Shown piece after piece: positions 9,610 to 17,565 of a stretch of 43,859 bases of DNA; the first letter of the stretch is position 1; the number at the start of each line of letters is the position of its first letter. Source of the stretch: Candidatus Sulfopaludibacter sp. SbA3. GTDB taxonomy: Bacteria; Acidobacteriota; Terriglobia; Bryobacterales; Bryobacteraceae. The DNA lies in the NCBI GenBank assembly GCA_945861625.1, contig CAMAVI010000021.1:1-43859 (forward strand). The letters are read 5' to 3'. Below the pieces are notes generated by a model, which was not told the origin of the DNA, searched no databases, and saw only the letters and a program-made list of their open reading frames with translations. The translations under genes were made by a program, and so were the position numbers.

Positions 9610-11032
9610 CACTTTTCCGCTGGATAAGTTCAAAGACGAATGTGGCGTTTTCGCCATCTACGGCCACCCCGAAGCGGCTAATCTCACCTACCTGGGCTTG
9701 TACGCGTTGCAACATCGCGGACAGGAGAGCGCCGGCATCGCAACCAGCGACGGCCGCCACATCCGTAATCACAAGAGCATGGGCCACGTGGCGGATATCT
9801 TTACTCCCGAAGTGCTCGGCACGCTGCCGGGCGAGTTGGCGATTGGACATACGCGCTACTCAACAGCCGGCGACACCGTCCTCTTAAATGCCCAGCCGTT
9901 TTCGGTCGCCTGCAATAAAGGGCAGGTCGCCGTCGCGCACAACGGCAACATCACCAATGCCGGTGAATTGCGGCGTGAACTGGAGCGCGAAGGCTCCATT
10001 TTCCAGGCATCGAGCGACACCGAAGTCATTTTGCACTTGGTGGCACGGTCCCGCGAAAAAACTCTACCGGGAGCTCTGCGCGAAGCCCTGCTGCAACTGG
10101 AGGGCGCTTTTTCGCTGGTCTTCCTGGCCGAAGACCGCATCATTATCGCGCGCGATCCGCACGGATTCCGGCCGCTGGCTTTCGGACAAATGGAGATGTC
10201 GGGCGGCGCGATGTGTTACGTGTTTGCCTCCGAAACCTGCGCTTTTGACCTGATTAACGCCGTCTACCTGAGCGACGTGGAGCCGGGCGAAATGGTCATC
10301 GTCGGCAAAGACGGCATCACGCGGGAACGCTATGCCCCGGTCCGCGATCGCGCCCATTGTGTCTTTGAGCACGTATATTTTTCGCGCCCGGATTCCATCG
10401 TCTTCGGCCGCCCCGTGGAAGAATCCCGCGAACAACTGGGGCGCCGCTTGGCGATTGAGCATCCCGTGGATGCCGATATCGTTGTACCGGTTCCGGATTC
10501 CGGCGTGCCCGCCGCGCTCGGTTACTCGTCGGAGTCGGGCATTCCTTTCCGCCAGGCGCTGATCCGCAATCACTACGTGGGCCGCACGTTTATCGAACCC
10601 TCACAGGCCATCCGCGATTTTGGCGTCAAATTGAAACTTAATCCCGTACGCCATTTATTGGAAGGCAAGCGGGTCATTTTGGTGGACGATTCGCTGGTCC
10701 GCGGCACCACCAGCCGCAAGATTGTCCGCATGGTGCGCGGAGCCGGAGCTCGCGAAGTGCATATGCGCATTTCCTGTCCGCCCACGATTTCGTCCTGCTT
10801 CTACGGCGTCGACACGCCCAGCGTGGCGGAACTGATCGCCGCCAACAATACCGTGGAAGAAATCCGCCGCTTTTTGGAGGCCGACTCGCTCGGCTATCTG
10901 TCGCTCACCGGGCTGCGTGATTCCGTGGGCGACCACGAGCACAACTACTGCTACGCCTGCTACACGGGCAACTATCCCACGGATCTGGTCCACATTCAGG
11001 AGTTGATCTTGGCCAAAGACCGCAGGGGCTAA
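9602..11032 (+). CDS. purF: Amidophosphoribosyltransferase PurF
   Basis: PurF makes phosphoribosylamine from PRPP and glutamine, the committed step of purine synthesis. The ATG at 9602 overlaps the purL stop. The first residues are a short propeptide, and the N-terminal nucleophile becomes Cys14 in '[12 protein letters not shown]' after cleavage. The PRPP loop is '[18 protein letters not shown]'. Cysteines in 'HCVFEHVYF', 'RISCPPT' and 'YCYACYTG' match the ligands of the iron-sulfur cluster in the Bacillus-type enzyme, so this is the oxygen-sensitive, processed class. The frame is open upstream within purL, but only the 9602 start gives the expected N-terminus. Length 476 residues is normal. 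Confidence 0.96.
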   Translation: MFDTFPLDKFKDECGVFAIYGHPEAANLTYLGLYALQHRGQESAGIATSDGRHIRNHKSMGHVADIFTPEVLGTLPGELAIGHTRYSTAGDTVLLNAQPFSVACNKGQVAVAHNGNITNAGELRRELEREGSIFQASSDTEVILHLVARSREKTLPGALREALLQLEGAFSLVFLAEDRIIIARDPHGFRPLAFGQMEMSGGAMCYVFASETCAFDLINAVYLSDVEPGEMVIVGKDGITRERYAPVRDRAHCVFEHVYFSRPDSIVFGRPVEESREQLGRRLAIEHPVDADIVVPVPDSGVPAALGYSSESGIPFRQALIRNHYVGRTFIEPSQAIRDFGVKLKLNPVRHLLEGKRVILVDDSLVRGTTSRKIVRMVRGAGAREVHMRISCPPTISSCFYGVDTPSVAELIAANNTVEEIRRFLEADSLGYLSLTGLRDSVGDHEHNYCYACYTGNYPTDLVHIQELILAKDRRG

Positions 11033-11083
11033 GTCGCAGCGCAGGGCTTGGCAAGGAAACCAGCAATGCTGTATTGTGTTAGG

Positions 11084-11099
11084 GTGTATACAATTACAC
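11084..11099. promoter_or_regulatory. Probable autoregulatory operator over the toxin-antitoxin promoter
   Basis: GTGTA (11084-11088) and TACAC (11095-11099) form an inverted repeat whose six-base centre is TACAAT, itself a good -10 box. A ribbon-helix-helix antitoxin bound here would cover the -10 element of its own operon, the usual arrangement for such modules. The -35 region is weak. The antitoxin start codon lies 12 bases after the -10 box. Confidence 0.5.
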
Positions 11100-11106
11100 A
11101 CAACCC

Positions 11107-11364
11107 ATGACGGAAACTCTTTCGGTCCGCATCGATGCTCTTACAAAAAGACGGCTGGACGCGCTGGCGCGCCGGTCAAAGCGCTCGAAGTCGTTCCTGG
11201 CCGCCGAGGCGATCACCGCCTATGTCGAGGCGGAGGAGTGGCAGATGGGAGAAATCCTGGCTGGGATCGTCGACGTGGAGGCGGGGAACGTAGTCAGCCA
11301 CGATCGCGTCGCCAAATGGCTACGTTCGTGGGGTAAGCCCTCCGAAGGCAAAGCGCCGCGATGA
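11107..11364 (+). CDS. Ribbon-helix-helix antitoxin (CopG/ParD-like)
   Basis: This 85-residue protein starts TETLSVRIDALTKRRLDALA, the beta strand and first helix of a ribbon-helix-helix DNA-binding domain, and continues 'RSKSFLAAEAITAYVEAEEW', its second helix. The C-terminal ~35 residues would wrap the toxin. It should neutralise the ParE-like protein encoded next and repress its own promoter. Its stop overlaps the toxin start by four bases (ATGA), giving coupled synthesis with antitoxin first. The gene follows purF directly but has its own promoter. Confidence 0.9.
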   Translation: MTETLSVRIDALTKRRLDALARRSKRSKSFLAAEAITAYVEAEEWQMGEILAGIVDVEAGNVVSHDRVAKWLRSWGKPSEGKAPR

Positions 11365-11645
11365 AGGTTATCTGGTCGCGGCGAGCGATCGGCAACTTGG
11401 CCGCTCTTCGCGACTATAGTGCCGAGGATAGCCCGCGCGGCACCGATCGCGTGGCTCAACAGATTTTGGATGCTGTGGAACTCCTGACCACGCAACCGCA
11501 CATCGGCAGACCCGGCCGCATCACAGGGACGCGCGAATTGGTCGTGGCTGGCACTCCGTATGTCATTCCCTATTGGGTCCGGAACGGCACATTGGAACTA
11601 CTCGCGGTGTTCCACGGGCGGCAGAAATGGCCGAAGAAACTTTAG
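11361..11645 (+). CDS. RelE/ParE-family toxin
   Basis: A 94-residue toxin-fold protein. 'VIWSRRAIGNLAALRDYSAED' at the N-terminus and 'LLTTQPHIGRPGRITGTRELVV' in the middle are hallmarks of the ParE branch, and the C-terminal 'YWVRNGTLELLAVFHGRQKWP' gives the last beta strands with the conserved HGRQKWP end. ParE proteins poison DNA gyrase and RelE proteins cut mRNA in the ribosome; the GRPGR..TRELV pattern favours ParE, but activity cannot be assigned from sequence. It is paired with the antitoxin upstream by a four-base overlap. Confidence 0.9.
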   Translation: MKVIWSRRAIGNLAALRDYSAEDSPRGTDRVAQQILDAVELLTTQPHIGRPGRITGTRELVVAGTPYVIPYWVRNGTLELLAVFHGRQKWPKKL

Positions 11646-11689
11646 GTCGTCCTCAATCCCGCCTCTTAACTGACACCACTTTGAACGCG

Positions 11690-12310
11690 CTATCGGCTAC
11701 GTTCAGGTAACGGCCAACGCACGTGTCCGATTTTGTTGTAGATTCCTACGGTCAACTCAGCTTCGGAATCGGTCATCTCCAAGGTCTTGTTGTCACCGGT
11801 TTTCTTGGCAACTCGTATAAGAAAAATGTCATACGCATAGTCACGCGGGAATGCTCTGGCAACTAGATTCCACGCCTCCGTTTCGGGCAAGACCTCGCCT
11901 AAGACAGCGCGGTTGGGCTGGGCCTGTGGGCCGAATCGGGCTACCCAGCCCCGGGGTATCACGCCTGAGCCCTCTCTTGGGTCCAATTCCACCAAGAAGT
12001 AGTACCAATCATCATCCAGGGCTCGGAACGCGCTCAACGCCCTTTCTTCGAGAACACCCTTGGCGGAGACTAATTCACGGGCGAGAGCGGATGAAACATC
12101 TTGCGCAATCCAAGTAGCCCGGAGTTTGTAATTGAAGCTGCGATCGGTACTCGTGACCCGGAAGTCGAACGCTCCGCCCGCGCGCCCATTGACCCGCGCC
12201 GTGGTTATAAGATTCCGCGCCTGCTTTTCCGTGAGCGACCTATACAAGTTGTCGTCAAATTCGGCGAGAGCCGGAAGGGCTAACAACAGCGGCAGCGCAA
12301 TCCATCGCAT
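11690..12310 (-). CDS. Secreted protein of unknown function
   Basis: About 206 residues with a signal peptide (MRWIALPLLLALPALAEF). The mature protein is rich in charged and aromatic residues and has no cysteine pairs or repeats that I recognise. The ATG at 12310 forms a TGATG overlap with the preceding gene, and GGGGTGAG lies just upstream as a ribosome site; a GTG one codon earlier is also possible. It is the second gene of a two-gene minus-strand operon with the triple-repeat protein. No function can be assigned. Confidence 0.7.
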   Translation of the reverse strand: MRWIALPLLLALPALAEFDDNLYRSLTEKQARNLITTARVNGRAGGAFDFRVTSTDRSFNYKLRATWIAQDVSSALARELVSAKGVLEERALSAFRALDDDWYYFLVELDPREGSGVIPRGWVARFGPQAQPNRAVLGEVLPETEAWNLVARAFPRDYAYDIFLIRVAKKTGDNKTLEMTDSEAELTVGIYNKIGHVRWPLPERSR

Positions 12311-12867
12311 CACTCACCCCGAAGAATGCTGATGACTTCACTACCTCCGAAGGCACTCTTCGCCACGGTCATTCCCACGGCCCGAAAGCCGCCTTCTCCC
12401 GCTTCCCGGAGTTCCTTCTGCATGGTCGATGTTTTTGTTGTTGCAATAAGGCGATAACTGATCTTTTGAAGTGGTTTCGCGCGATCGCGCTCCATAATTA
12501 CGACCACTTCCTGACCACCGAAGGACGTACTAAAAACCGATTGGGCTCTATATTCAAATCCTTCGTCTCCGAGTTGTTGCATTTCCTTCTGCATGGTCGA
12601 AGTCTTGTTGGTCGCTAAAAGGCGGTAGGTGAGCCGCTGGGCCTCGGATCGGCCTAAGTCTTTGATCATCGTGACTACGCCTTCCTTGCCGCCGAAAGCG
12701 GTTTGCCCACCCATTGCGTCCACGAACGCAAAACCTGCGTCGGCGGCTTCATTCATTTCTCGTTCGAGCGTCGAGGTCTTCGTGGTTGCTATCACGCGGT
12801 AATCGAAGTGTGCGCTTTGGGCTGCCGCGACTCCTGCGATGATCATTAAATAAGCGAAGTTGCGCAT
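12310..12867 (-). CDS. Secreted protein made of three DUF4177-like repeats
   Basis: The mature protein is three consecutive copies of a ~50-residue unit. Each begins YR(V/L)(I/L)AT(T/N)KTST, continues with a helix of the type 'M(Q/N)KEM..LGDEGF' and ends with a 'FGG.E.V.I' strand. Single units of this kind resemble DUF4177, a small alpha/beta fold of unknown role. A signal peptide (MRNFAYLMIIAGVAAAQS) precedes them. The start at 12867 is supported by GGAG five bases upstream; the frame is open twelve codons further but without a ribosome site. It overlaps the next secreted gene, so both products probably act together outside the cytoplasm. The three-copy arrangement suggests a repeat-built binding surface, which is inference. 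Confidence 0.75.
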   Translation of the reverse strand: MRNFAYLMIIAGVAAAQSAHFDYRVIATTKTSTLEREMNEAADAGFAFVDAMGGQTAFGGKEGVVTMIKDLGRSEAQRLTYRLLATNKTSTMQKEMQQLGDEGFEYRAQSVFSTSFGGQEVVVIMERDRAKPLQKISYRLIATTKTSTMQKELREAGEGGFRAVGMTVAKSAFGGSEVISILRGE

Positions 12868-13146
12868 TCGTTCTCCTGCAAAATGGGCTTTTGTTGCCTG
12901 CACGGCACGATAGCAGGTTCCTTACGCCGAGGCCGGCAAGAGAAGATACAATCCGATCGACTATTTTGGCGCGGTGTCCCTTGGCGCCGGCAAGCATCGC
13001 CGTAATGGCGAGCTAATCCTCAATTGCCAAATTCCCGATGCCAGCGGGAGATCCGGCCCATCGCGGCCGAGCCCAGCGATACGCAGGACCCGGCGCGATG
13101 TCCAAACAAAGGCTGGCGGCGATGAGCAGCGGCCACCGCCTATAGG

Positions 13147-13485
13147 TTACAGCGCGATTTCCCCGCGGTCGTCGTTGCGGATGCGGATGGCCTCGGCGAC
13201 GTCGAACACGAAAATCTTGCCGTCACCGATCTTGCCGGTGCGCGCCGCGTCTGCCAGAGTCTTGATGACTTCCTCGGCGCGCCCGCCCGGCACCACCAGT
13301 TCGATTTTCACCTTGGGCAGCAGATCCACCTGGTACTCCATGCCCCGGTAGACCTCCTTGTGGCCCTTCTGGCGACCGTGCCCGCGAACCTCGGTGATGG
13401 TCATACCGTCGATGCCGATTTTCTTGAGCGCTTCCTTAACCTCTTCGATTTTGTGCGGCTGGATAATGGCTTCAATTTTTTTCAT
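13147..13485 (-). CDS. glnK: Nitrogen regulatory protein P-II
   Basis: A full-length 112-residue P-II signal protein. It starts MKKIEAIIQPHKIEEVKEAL and has the T-loop GHGRQKGHKEVYRGMEY, in which Tyr51 is the usual uridylylation site and Tyr46 the other conserved tyrosine. 'VVPGGRAEEVIKTLADAARTGKIGDGKIFV' is the B- and C-loop segment that binds ATP/ADP. Placed 23 bases after the ammonium transporter gene, it is the GlnK type, which plugs AmtB when nitrogen is plentiful. Expressed from the amtB promoter. Confidence 0.96.
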   Translation of the reverse strand: MKKIEAIIQPHKIEEVKEALKKIGIDGMTITEVRGHGRQKGHKEVYRGMEYQVDLLPKVKIELVVPGGRAEEVIKTLADAARTGKIGDGKIFVFDVAEAIRIRNDDRGEIAL

Positions 13486-13508
13486 GGTGAATTCCTCTGC
13501 GTTCGGTC

Positions 13509-14870
13509 TTAGGCCTCGAAGTTATATCCCTCTTCGCCGTGCATGCTGAGATCCAGGCCGTCGATCTCCGCCGTTTCATCCGCGCGCACTCCAGTCACAG
13601 CGTCGCAAACTTTCAGGATGACCAACGTGCCCACGATCGCCAATCCCCAGGCAATCGCCGCTCCGATCATATTATTCACCACCTGGCCGGCGTTACCATC
13701 GATCAGGCCCATGGGCATGCCCATGCGCAGGTCATTCACTTCCTTGGTGGCGAACACGCCGGTCAGGATGGCCCCGATGGTGCCGCCGATCCCGTGCACG
13801 CCGAATGCGTCGAGAGCATCGTCATAGCCGAACTTGCTCTTGACCACGCTCACCATCAGGTAGCAAACAACGCCCGCGATGAGTCCGATCAGCATGGCCG
13901 GCATGGGAGTGACGAATCCGGAAGCGGGCGTGATCGCGACCAAGCCCGCCACTGCCCCGGAAATAGCACCCAGGATGCTCGGCTTGCCAGTTTTCATCCA
14001 CTCGGCGACCATCCATCCCAGCGCGGCCGCGGCAGTGGCGAAGTGGGTGGCAACGAAAGCGCTGGTGGCCAGAGCGTTAGCGGCCAATGCGCTGCCCGCG
14101 TTGAAGCCGAACCAACCCACCCACAGCAGACACGCACCCACCGTACTCAACACCAGGCTGTGGGGACGCATCGGGTCGGTGCCGAATCCCTTGCGTTTTC
14201 CTAGGTACAGAGCGCACACCAACGCGGAAACGCCGGAAGTGATGTGCACTACCGTTCCGCCCGCGAAGTCGAACGTGGGAATTTTTCCCCAGGTGGCCCC
14301 CAGGAACCCATTCTTGCCCCACACCATGTGCGCCATGGGGAGATACACGATCAGCAACCACAGGGTGGTGAACAACAGCATGCCGGAGAATTTGATCCGT
14401 TCCGCGAAAGCGCCGGATATCAACGCGGGTGTGATGATCGCGAACATCAACTGATACACCATGAACGTGGCTTGCGGGATGGTACCGGCGTAGTCGCCGT
14501 TGGGGTCCGCTCCGACGCCGTTTAAGAAGAGGTACTTTAAGCCTCCGAAGAAGGGGTTGCCTTCGTCAAAGGCGATGCTATAGCCCACCACCGCCCACAG
14601 CACGCTGACCACGGCCATCAGAACGAAGCTGTGCATCATGGTCGAGAGGACGTTCTTGCGGCGGACCAGGCCTCCGTAAAACAAGGCCAGACCGGGGCCG
14701 GTCATCATCAACACGAGCGCGGAGCTGGTCAGCATCCACGAGTTATCGCCAGCGGTTTGGGCGGCTTTGGCAGCCTTTTCCAAGTCAGCGAGTCTTTTTT
14801 CGAGATCCGGGGCGGACTGCGCCGCGGCAAAGGAACACAGAGAAAGGAATAACAACGACAACCTAGTCAT
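13509..14870 (-). CDS. amtB: Ammonium transporter
   Basis: A 453-residue Amt/Rh channel for ammonium in the cytoplasmic membrane. A signal peptide is followed by a short charged coiled segment (about residues 21-38) before the first membrane helix; this N-terminal spacer is longer than in E. coli AmtB. Eleven hydrophobic segments follow. The twin pore histidines are H181 in 'YLPMAHMVWG' and H359 in 'DAFGVHGIGG', and the phenylalanine gate region lies in 'GPGLALFYGGLVR'. The gene is paired with glnK, the standard nitrogen-regulated operon. The upstream region holds dense dyad symmetry, but I see no sigma-54 promoter. Confidence 0.95.
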   Translation of the reverse strand: MTRLSLLFLSLCSFAAAQSAPDLEKRLADLEKAAKAAQTAGDNSWMLTSSALVLMMTGPGLALFYGGLVRRKNVLSTMMHSFVLMAVVSVLWAVVGYSIAFDEGNPFFGGLKYLFLNGVGADPNGDYAGTIPQATFMVYQLMFAIITPALISGAFAERIKFSGMLLFTTLWLLIVYLPMAHMVWGKNGFLGATWGKIPTFDFAGGTVVHITSGVSALVCALYLGKRKGFGTDPMRPHSLVLSTVGACLLWVGWFGFNAGSALAANALATSAFVATHFATAAAALGWMVAEWMKTGKPSILGAISGAVAGLVAITPASGFVTPMPAMLIGLIAGVVCYLMVSVVKSKFGYDDALDAFGVHGIGGTIGAILTGVFATKEVNDLRMGMPMGLIDGNAGQVVNNMIGAAIAWGLAIVGTLVILKVCDAVTGVRADETAEIDGLDLSMHGEEGYNFEA

Positions 14871-14939
14871 ATACGCTCCGTAATGTGAAAACTAGCAACC
14901 TGGCCGTTTTACGAGAGCAGACTGGGATCCCGTTAGGTG

Positions 14940-14977
14940 AATTTATAAATTGTACCAGCTTTTCGCTGGTCCCTGCA
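14940..14977 (-). promoter_or_regulatory. Candidate promoter and operator region of amtB-glnK
   Basis: On the minus strand TGCAGG (14977-14972) and TACAAT (14954-14949) are 17 bases apart. The spacer is almost exactly filled by a perfect dyad, ACCAGC-N5-GCTGGT (14954-14970), and the -10 box runs into a 12-bp AT palindrome, AATTTATAAATT (14940-14951). The dyads could bind a regulator controlling the ammonium operon. No GG-N10-GC sigma-54 signature was found. The -35 match is poor, so this is tentative. Confidence 0.4.
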
Positions 14978-15021
14978 CGAGCCCTCCTCCGACACAAGCC
15001 CCCCTTCGGCAATGGGCTTAG

Positions 15022-15027
15022 TACAAT
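15022..15027 (+). promoter_or_regulatory. -10 box placed for a leaderless ggt transcript
   Basis: TACAAT at 15022-15027 lies only five bases before the ATG at 15033. With the usual 6-8 base distance, transcription would begin at the start codon itself, giving a leaderless mRNA. No clear -35 element is seen. Confidence 0.4.
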
Positions 15028-15032
15028 CGGGC

Positions 15033-16709
15033 ATGCCGCGTTTCGTCACCAGATTCCTGGGGATTCCTCTGGTCTGCGCGGCGTTCGCTTACGCCGGCGA
15101 ACCCGTGCGCGCCCGGCATGCCATGGTTGTGGCTGAGGAGTCCTTCGCGGCCGACGCGGGCGTCTTCGTCCTGAAAGCGGGAGGCAACGCAGTGGACGCC
15201 GCGGTCGCGGTGGGCTTCGCGCTGGCTGTCACGCATCCCTTTGCCGGAAACCTGGGCGGCGGCGGATTCATGTTAATCCGCTTGGCCGATGGCCGCTCCA
15301 CCTTCATTGATTTTCGCGAACGCGCCCCCGGCAAAGCCTCGCGCGACATGTATCTGGACAAGCAGGGCAACCCGACGCACGATTCGATTGAAGGATGGCG
15401 TTCGGCGGGAGTCCCCGGCACGGTACGCGGCTTCGAACTCGCGCACTCTAAGTACGGACGCAAGAAGTGGGGGGAAGCGATTGCGCCCGCGATCGAACTC
15501 GCGGCCAAAGGATTTCCTCTGGCGCCACGCGCGGCTGAGTCGCTGCAAGCGGCAACCAATCTCGCCCGGGATTCCGAGTCGAGGCGAATTTTTCAAAAGA
15601 ACGGTGCGTACTTTCACCCGGGCGACTGGCTGATCCAGCCGGAGCTGGCCGCGACACTGCGGCGCATCGCCAGTTCCGGAAGCCGCGACTTCTACCAGGG
15701 TGAAACGGCCAAGCGCCTGGCTGCGGAAATGGCCAAGCACGGGGGGCTGATCACGCTCGCGGATCTGGCGAACTACACGGCCGTGGAACGCAAACCGCTG
15801 ACAGGGACTTATCGCGGCCTAACCATGATCACCGCGCCGCCGCCGAGTTCCGGCGGCATCGGCCTCCTGCAAATGCTCGGCATGCTCGAAGGCAGCGAGT
15901 ATCAGAAGACCGGCGCGGGTTCGGCGGCCGCCATTCACTACACCACCGAAGTGATGCGGCGCTTTTTCGCGGATCGCAGCCAGTACCTGGGCGATCCGGA
16001 TTTCGTCAAGCAACCGCTGGCTGGGCTCCTCGATCCTGCGTACATCCGCGGGCGCCGGGCCTCGATCAACACGAACCGCGCCACGCCGAGCAAGCAGCTC
16101 AGCCCTGGCAAGCCGAGCGGAAGCGAGGGCATGGAGACCACGCACTATTCCATTGTTGACGCCGAAGGCAACGCCGTGGCAGTGACCTACACTCTTAACA
16201 ACGGCTACGGCAACGGCATCACCGTTCCCGGCCTGGGTTTCCTGCTCAATGACGAAATGGACGACTTCACGTCCAAGCCCGGAGCGCCAAATATGTTTGG
16301 ATTGCTGCAAGGTTCAGCCAACGCCATCCAGCCCGGCAAGAGGCCGCTTTCGGCCATGACTCCTACGATCATCCTGCGCGACGGCAAGCCCTACATGGTC
16401 CTCGGCGCACCGGGCGGCCCCAGAATCATCACATCCGTGCTGCAAGCGATCCTCAACGTTGTCGATTTCCATATGAATATCCAGGATGCCGTCGACGCGC
16501 CGCGCTTCCATCACCAATGGATGCCGGATAAGCTCTATTTGGAACAGGGCATCTCGCCTGCCGCAGTCGCGCGCTTGAAGGCGCTGGGCCACGACGTCGA
16601 ATCTTCGCCCGGCATCGTCCTGGCGCGGGTGGAGGCGATTCTGATCCAAGGCGGATGGCTGGAGGGAGCGGCCGATTCCCGCTGGATCGGCAAAGCTGCG
16701 GGATACTAG
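15033..16709 (+). CDS. ggt: Gamma-glutamyltranspeptidase
   Basis: A 558-residue exported proenzyme that cleaves gamma-glutamyl bonds such as those in glutathione and transfers the glutamyl group to water or amino acids. A signal peptide (residues about 1-22) precedes 'HAMVVAEESFAADAGVFVLKAGGNAVDAAVA', the family's N-terminal signature. Self-cleavage should occur before Thr369 in 'METTHYSIVDAEGNAV', giving large and small subunits; 'NNGYGNGITVPGLGFLLNDEMDDF' and 'LGAPGGPRIITSVLQ' are in the small subunit. A start seven codons upstream is in frame, but that stretch overlaps the -10 box. It likely acts in the periplasm on glutathione or peptides. Confidence 0.94.
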   Translation: MPRFVTRFLGIPLVCAAFAYAGEPVRARHAMVVAEESFAADAGVFVLKAGGNAVDAAVAVGFALAVTHPFAGNLGGGGFMLIRLADGRSTFIDFRERAPGKASRDMYLDKQGNPTHDSIEGWRSAGVPGTVRGFELAHSKYGRKKWGEAIAPAIELAAKGFPLAPRAAESLQAATNLARDSESRRIFQKNGAYFHPGDWLIQPELAATLRRIASSGSRDFYQGETAKRLAAEMAKHGGLITLADLANYTAVERKPLTGTYRGLTMITAPPPSSGGIGLLQMLGMLEGSEYQKTGAGSAAAIHYTTEVMRRFFADRSQYLGDPDFVKQPLAGLLDPAYIRGRRASINTNRATPSKQLSPGKPSGSEGMETTHYSIVDAEGNAVAVTYTLNNGYGNGITVPGLGFLLNDEMDDFTSKPGAPNMFGLLQGSANAIQPGKRPLSAMTPTIILRDGKPYMVLGAPGGPRIITSVLQAILNVVDFHMNIQDAVDAPRFHHQWMPDKLYLEQGISPAAVARLKALGHDVESSPGIVLARVEAILIQGGWLEGAADSRWIGKAAGY

Positions 16710-16719
16710 AATTCTACGC

Positions 16720-17565
16720 ATGCAACGCGCTCTTTCGACCCACGTGCTGGTCAACCACCGCCTGACCACGGTGTGGCTCGACCGCATCTGGGATGCCGGC
16801 ATTCCCCTGGTCGAACTGTTTTGCGCCCGCCAGCATTTGGATTATCACAATCGCGCCCAGATCTCCGAACTGGGCTACTGGTTTCGCGATTCCGAACTAA
16901 AGCTGCATTCCCTGCATTCGCCCCTGTATAACGATGAGGCCGGCGCGCGCTCCGGGCCGCAAGCCGTGATCAATATCACTGAGCCGGTGAAGGGCAAGCG
17001 CATCCCGATGCTCGACGAAATCAAACGCGCGTTGGAGATCGCCGAGACGGTGCCCTATCGTTACCTGATTCAACACATCGGCGTTACCGGCCAGGAGTTC
17101 GACGATCGTTTTGTGGAGGCAGCCTTCACGGCACTCGAAGAAATCAGTCTGTTCGCCCGGCAACGGGGCGTGGAAGTGCTGCTCGAAAACATCCCCAACT
17201 CCTTTTCGAGCGCCGAAGGGCTGCTGCGGTTCCTGGGGATCACTCACTTGAATCTCAATGTCTGCTTCGACGTGGGCCACGCGCACATGAACGAAGGCGT
17301 GGAGACTGCCTACCGGATGTTGAAGAACCGCATTCGTTCCACGCACGTACATGACAACGACGGAACCGCCGATTCCCATTTGTTCCCCGGCGCCGCCGGC
17401 GGCACTATCGACTGGTCGCGCGTGATGCCGGTTCTACAATCCCAGGAAGACCGCTATCCGCTGTTGCTGGAGCTTCGCGAGGCGCCTGAACTCGAGCGTC
17501 CTTTTGACGCGGTGCGCAAAGTTTTCGACACCTTGGAGAGCCTGGAAACCGTCCATGAATCCTGA
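16720..17565 (+). CDS. TIM-barrel sugar isomerase/epimerase-like protein
   Basis: This 281-residue protein has the AP-endonuclease-2/xylose-isomerase-like TIM-barrel pattern. '[11 protein letters not shown]' and 'YLIQHIGV' supply early histidines, '[10 protein letters not shown]' the metal-binding Glu, '[14 protein letters not shown]' the Asp/His pair, '[19 protein letters not shown]' the next metal ligands, and 'PLLLELRE' the last Glu. These fit a divalent-metal site for aldose-ketose isomerisation or epimerisation, but the substrate cannot be inferred. A TAGAAT box at 16707-16712, part of the palindrome TAGAATTCTA (16707-16716), lies seven bases before the ATG and may give a very short leader. 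Its end overlaps asnS by 11 bases. Confidence 0.82.
   Translation: MQRALSTHVLVNHRLTTVWLDRIWDAGIPLVELFCARQHLDYHNRAQISELGYWFRDSELKLHSLHSPLYNDEAGARSGPQAVINITEPVKGKRIPMLDEIKRALEIAETVPYRYLIQHIGVTGQEFDDRFVEAAFTALEEISLFARQRGVEVLLENIPNSFSSAEGLLRFLGITHLNLNVCFDVGHAHMNEGVETAYRMLKNRIRSTHVHDNDGTADSHLFPGAAGGTIDWSRVMPVLQSQEDRYPLLLELREAPELERPFDAVRKVFDTLESLETVHES

Noticed and set aside
12904-13146. A gene or regulatory RNA between glnK and the repeat-protein gene
   Set aside because: A TACAAT box occurs at 12947-12952 on the plus strand, but it has no -35 partner and leads into the 3' end of glnK; no structured RNA or coding frame is convincing.
14870-15011. Sigma-54 promoter for amtB
   Set aside because: No GG-N10-GC pair with flanking consensus was found on the minus strand; the nearest GG..GC pair has the wrong spacing.
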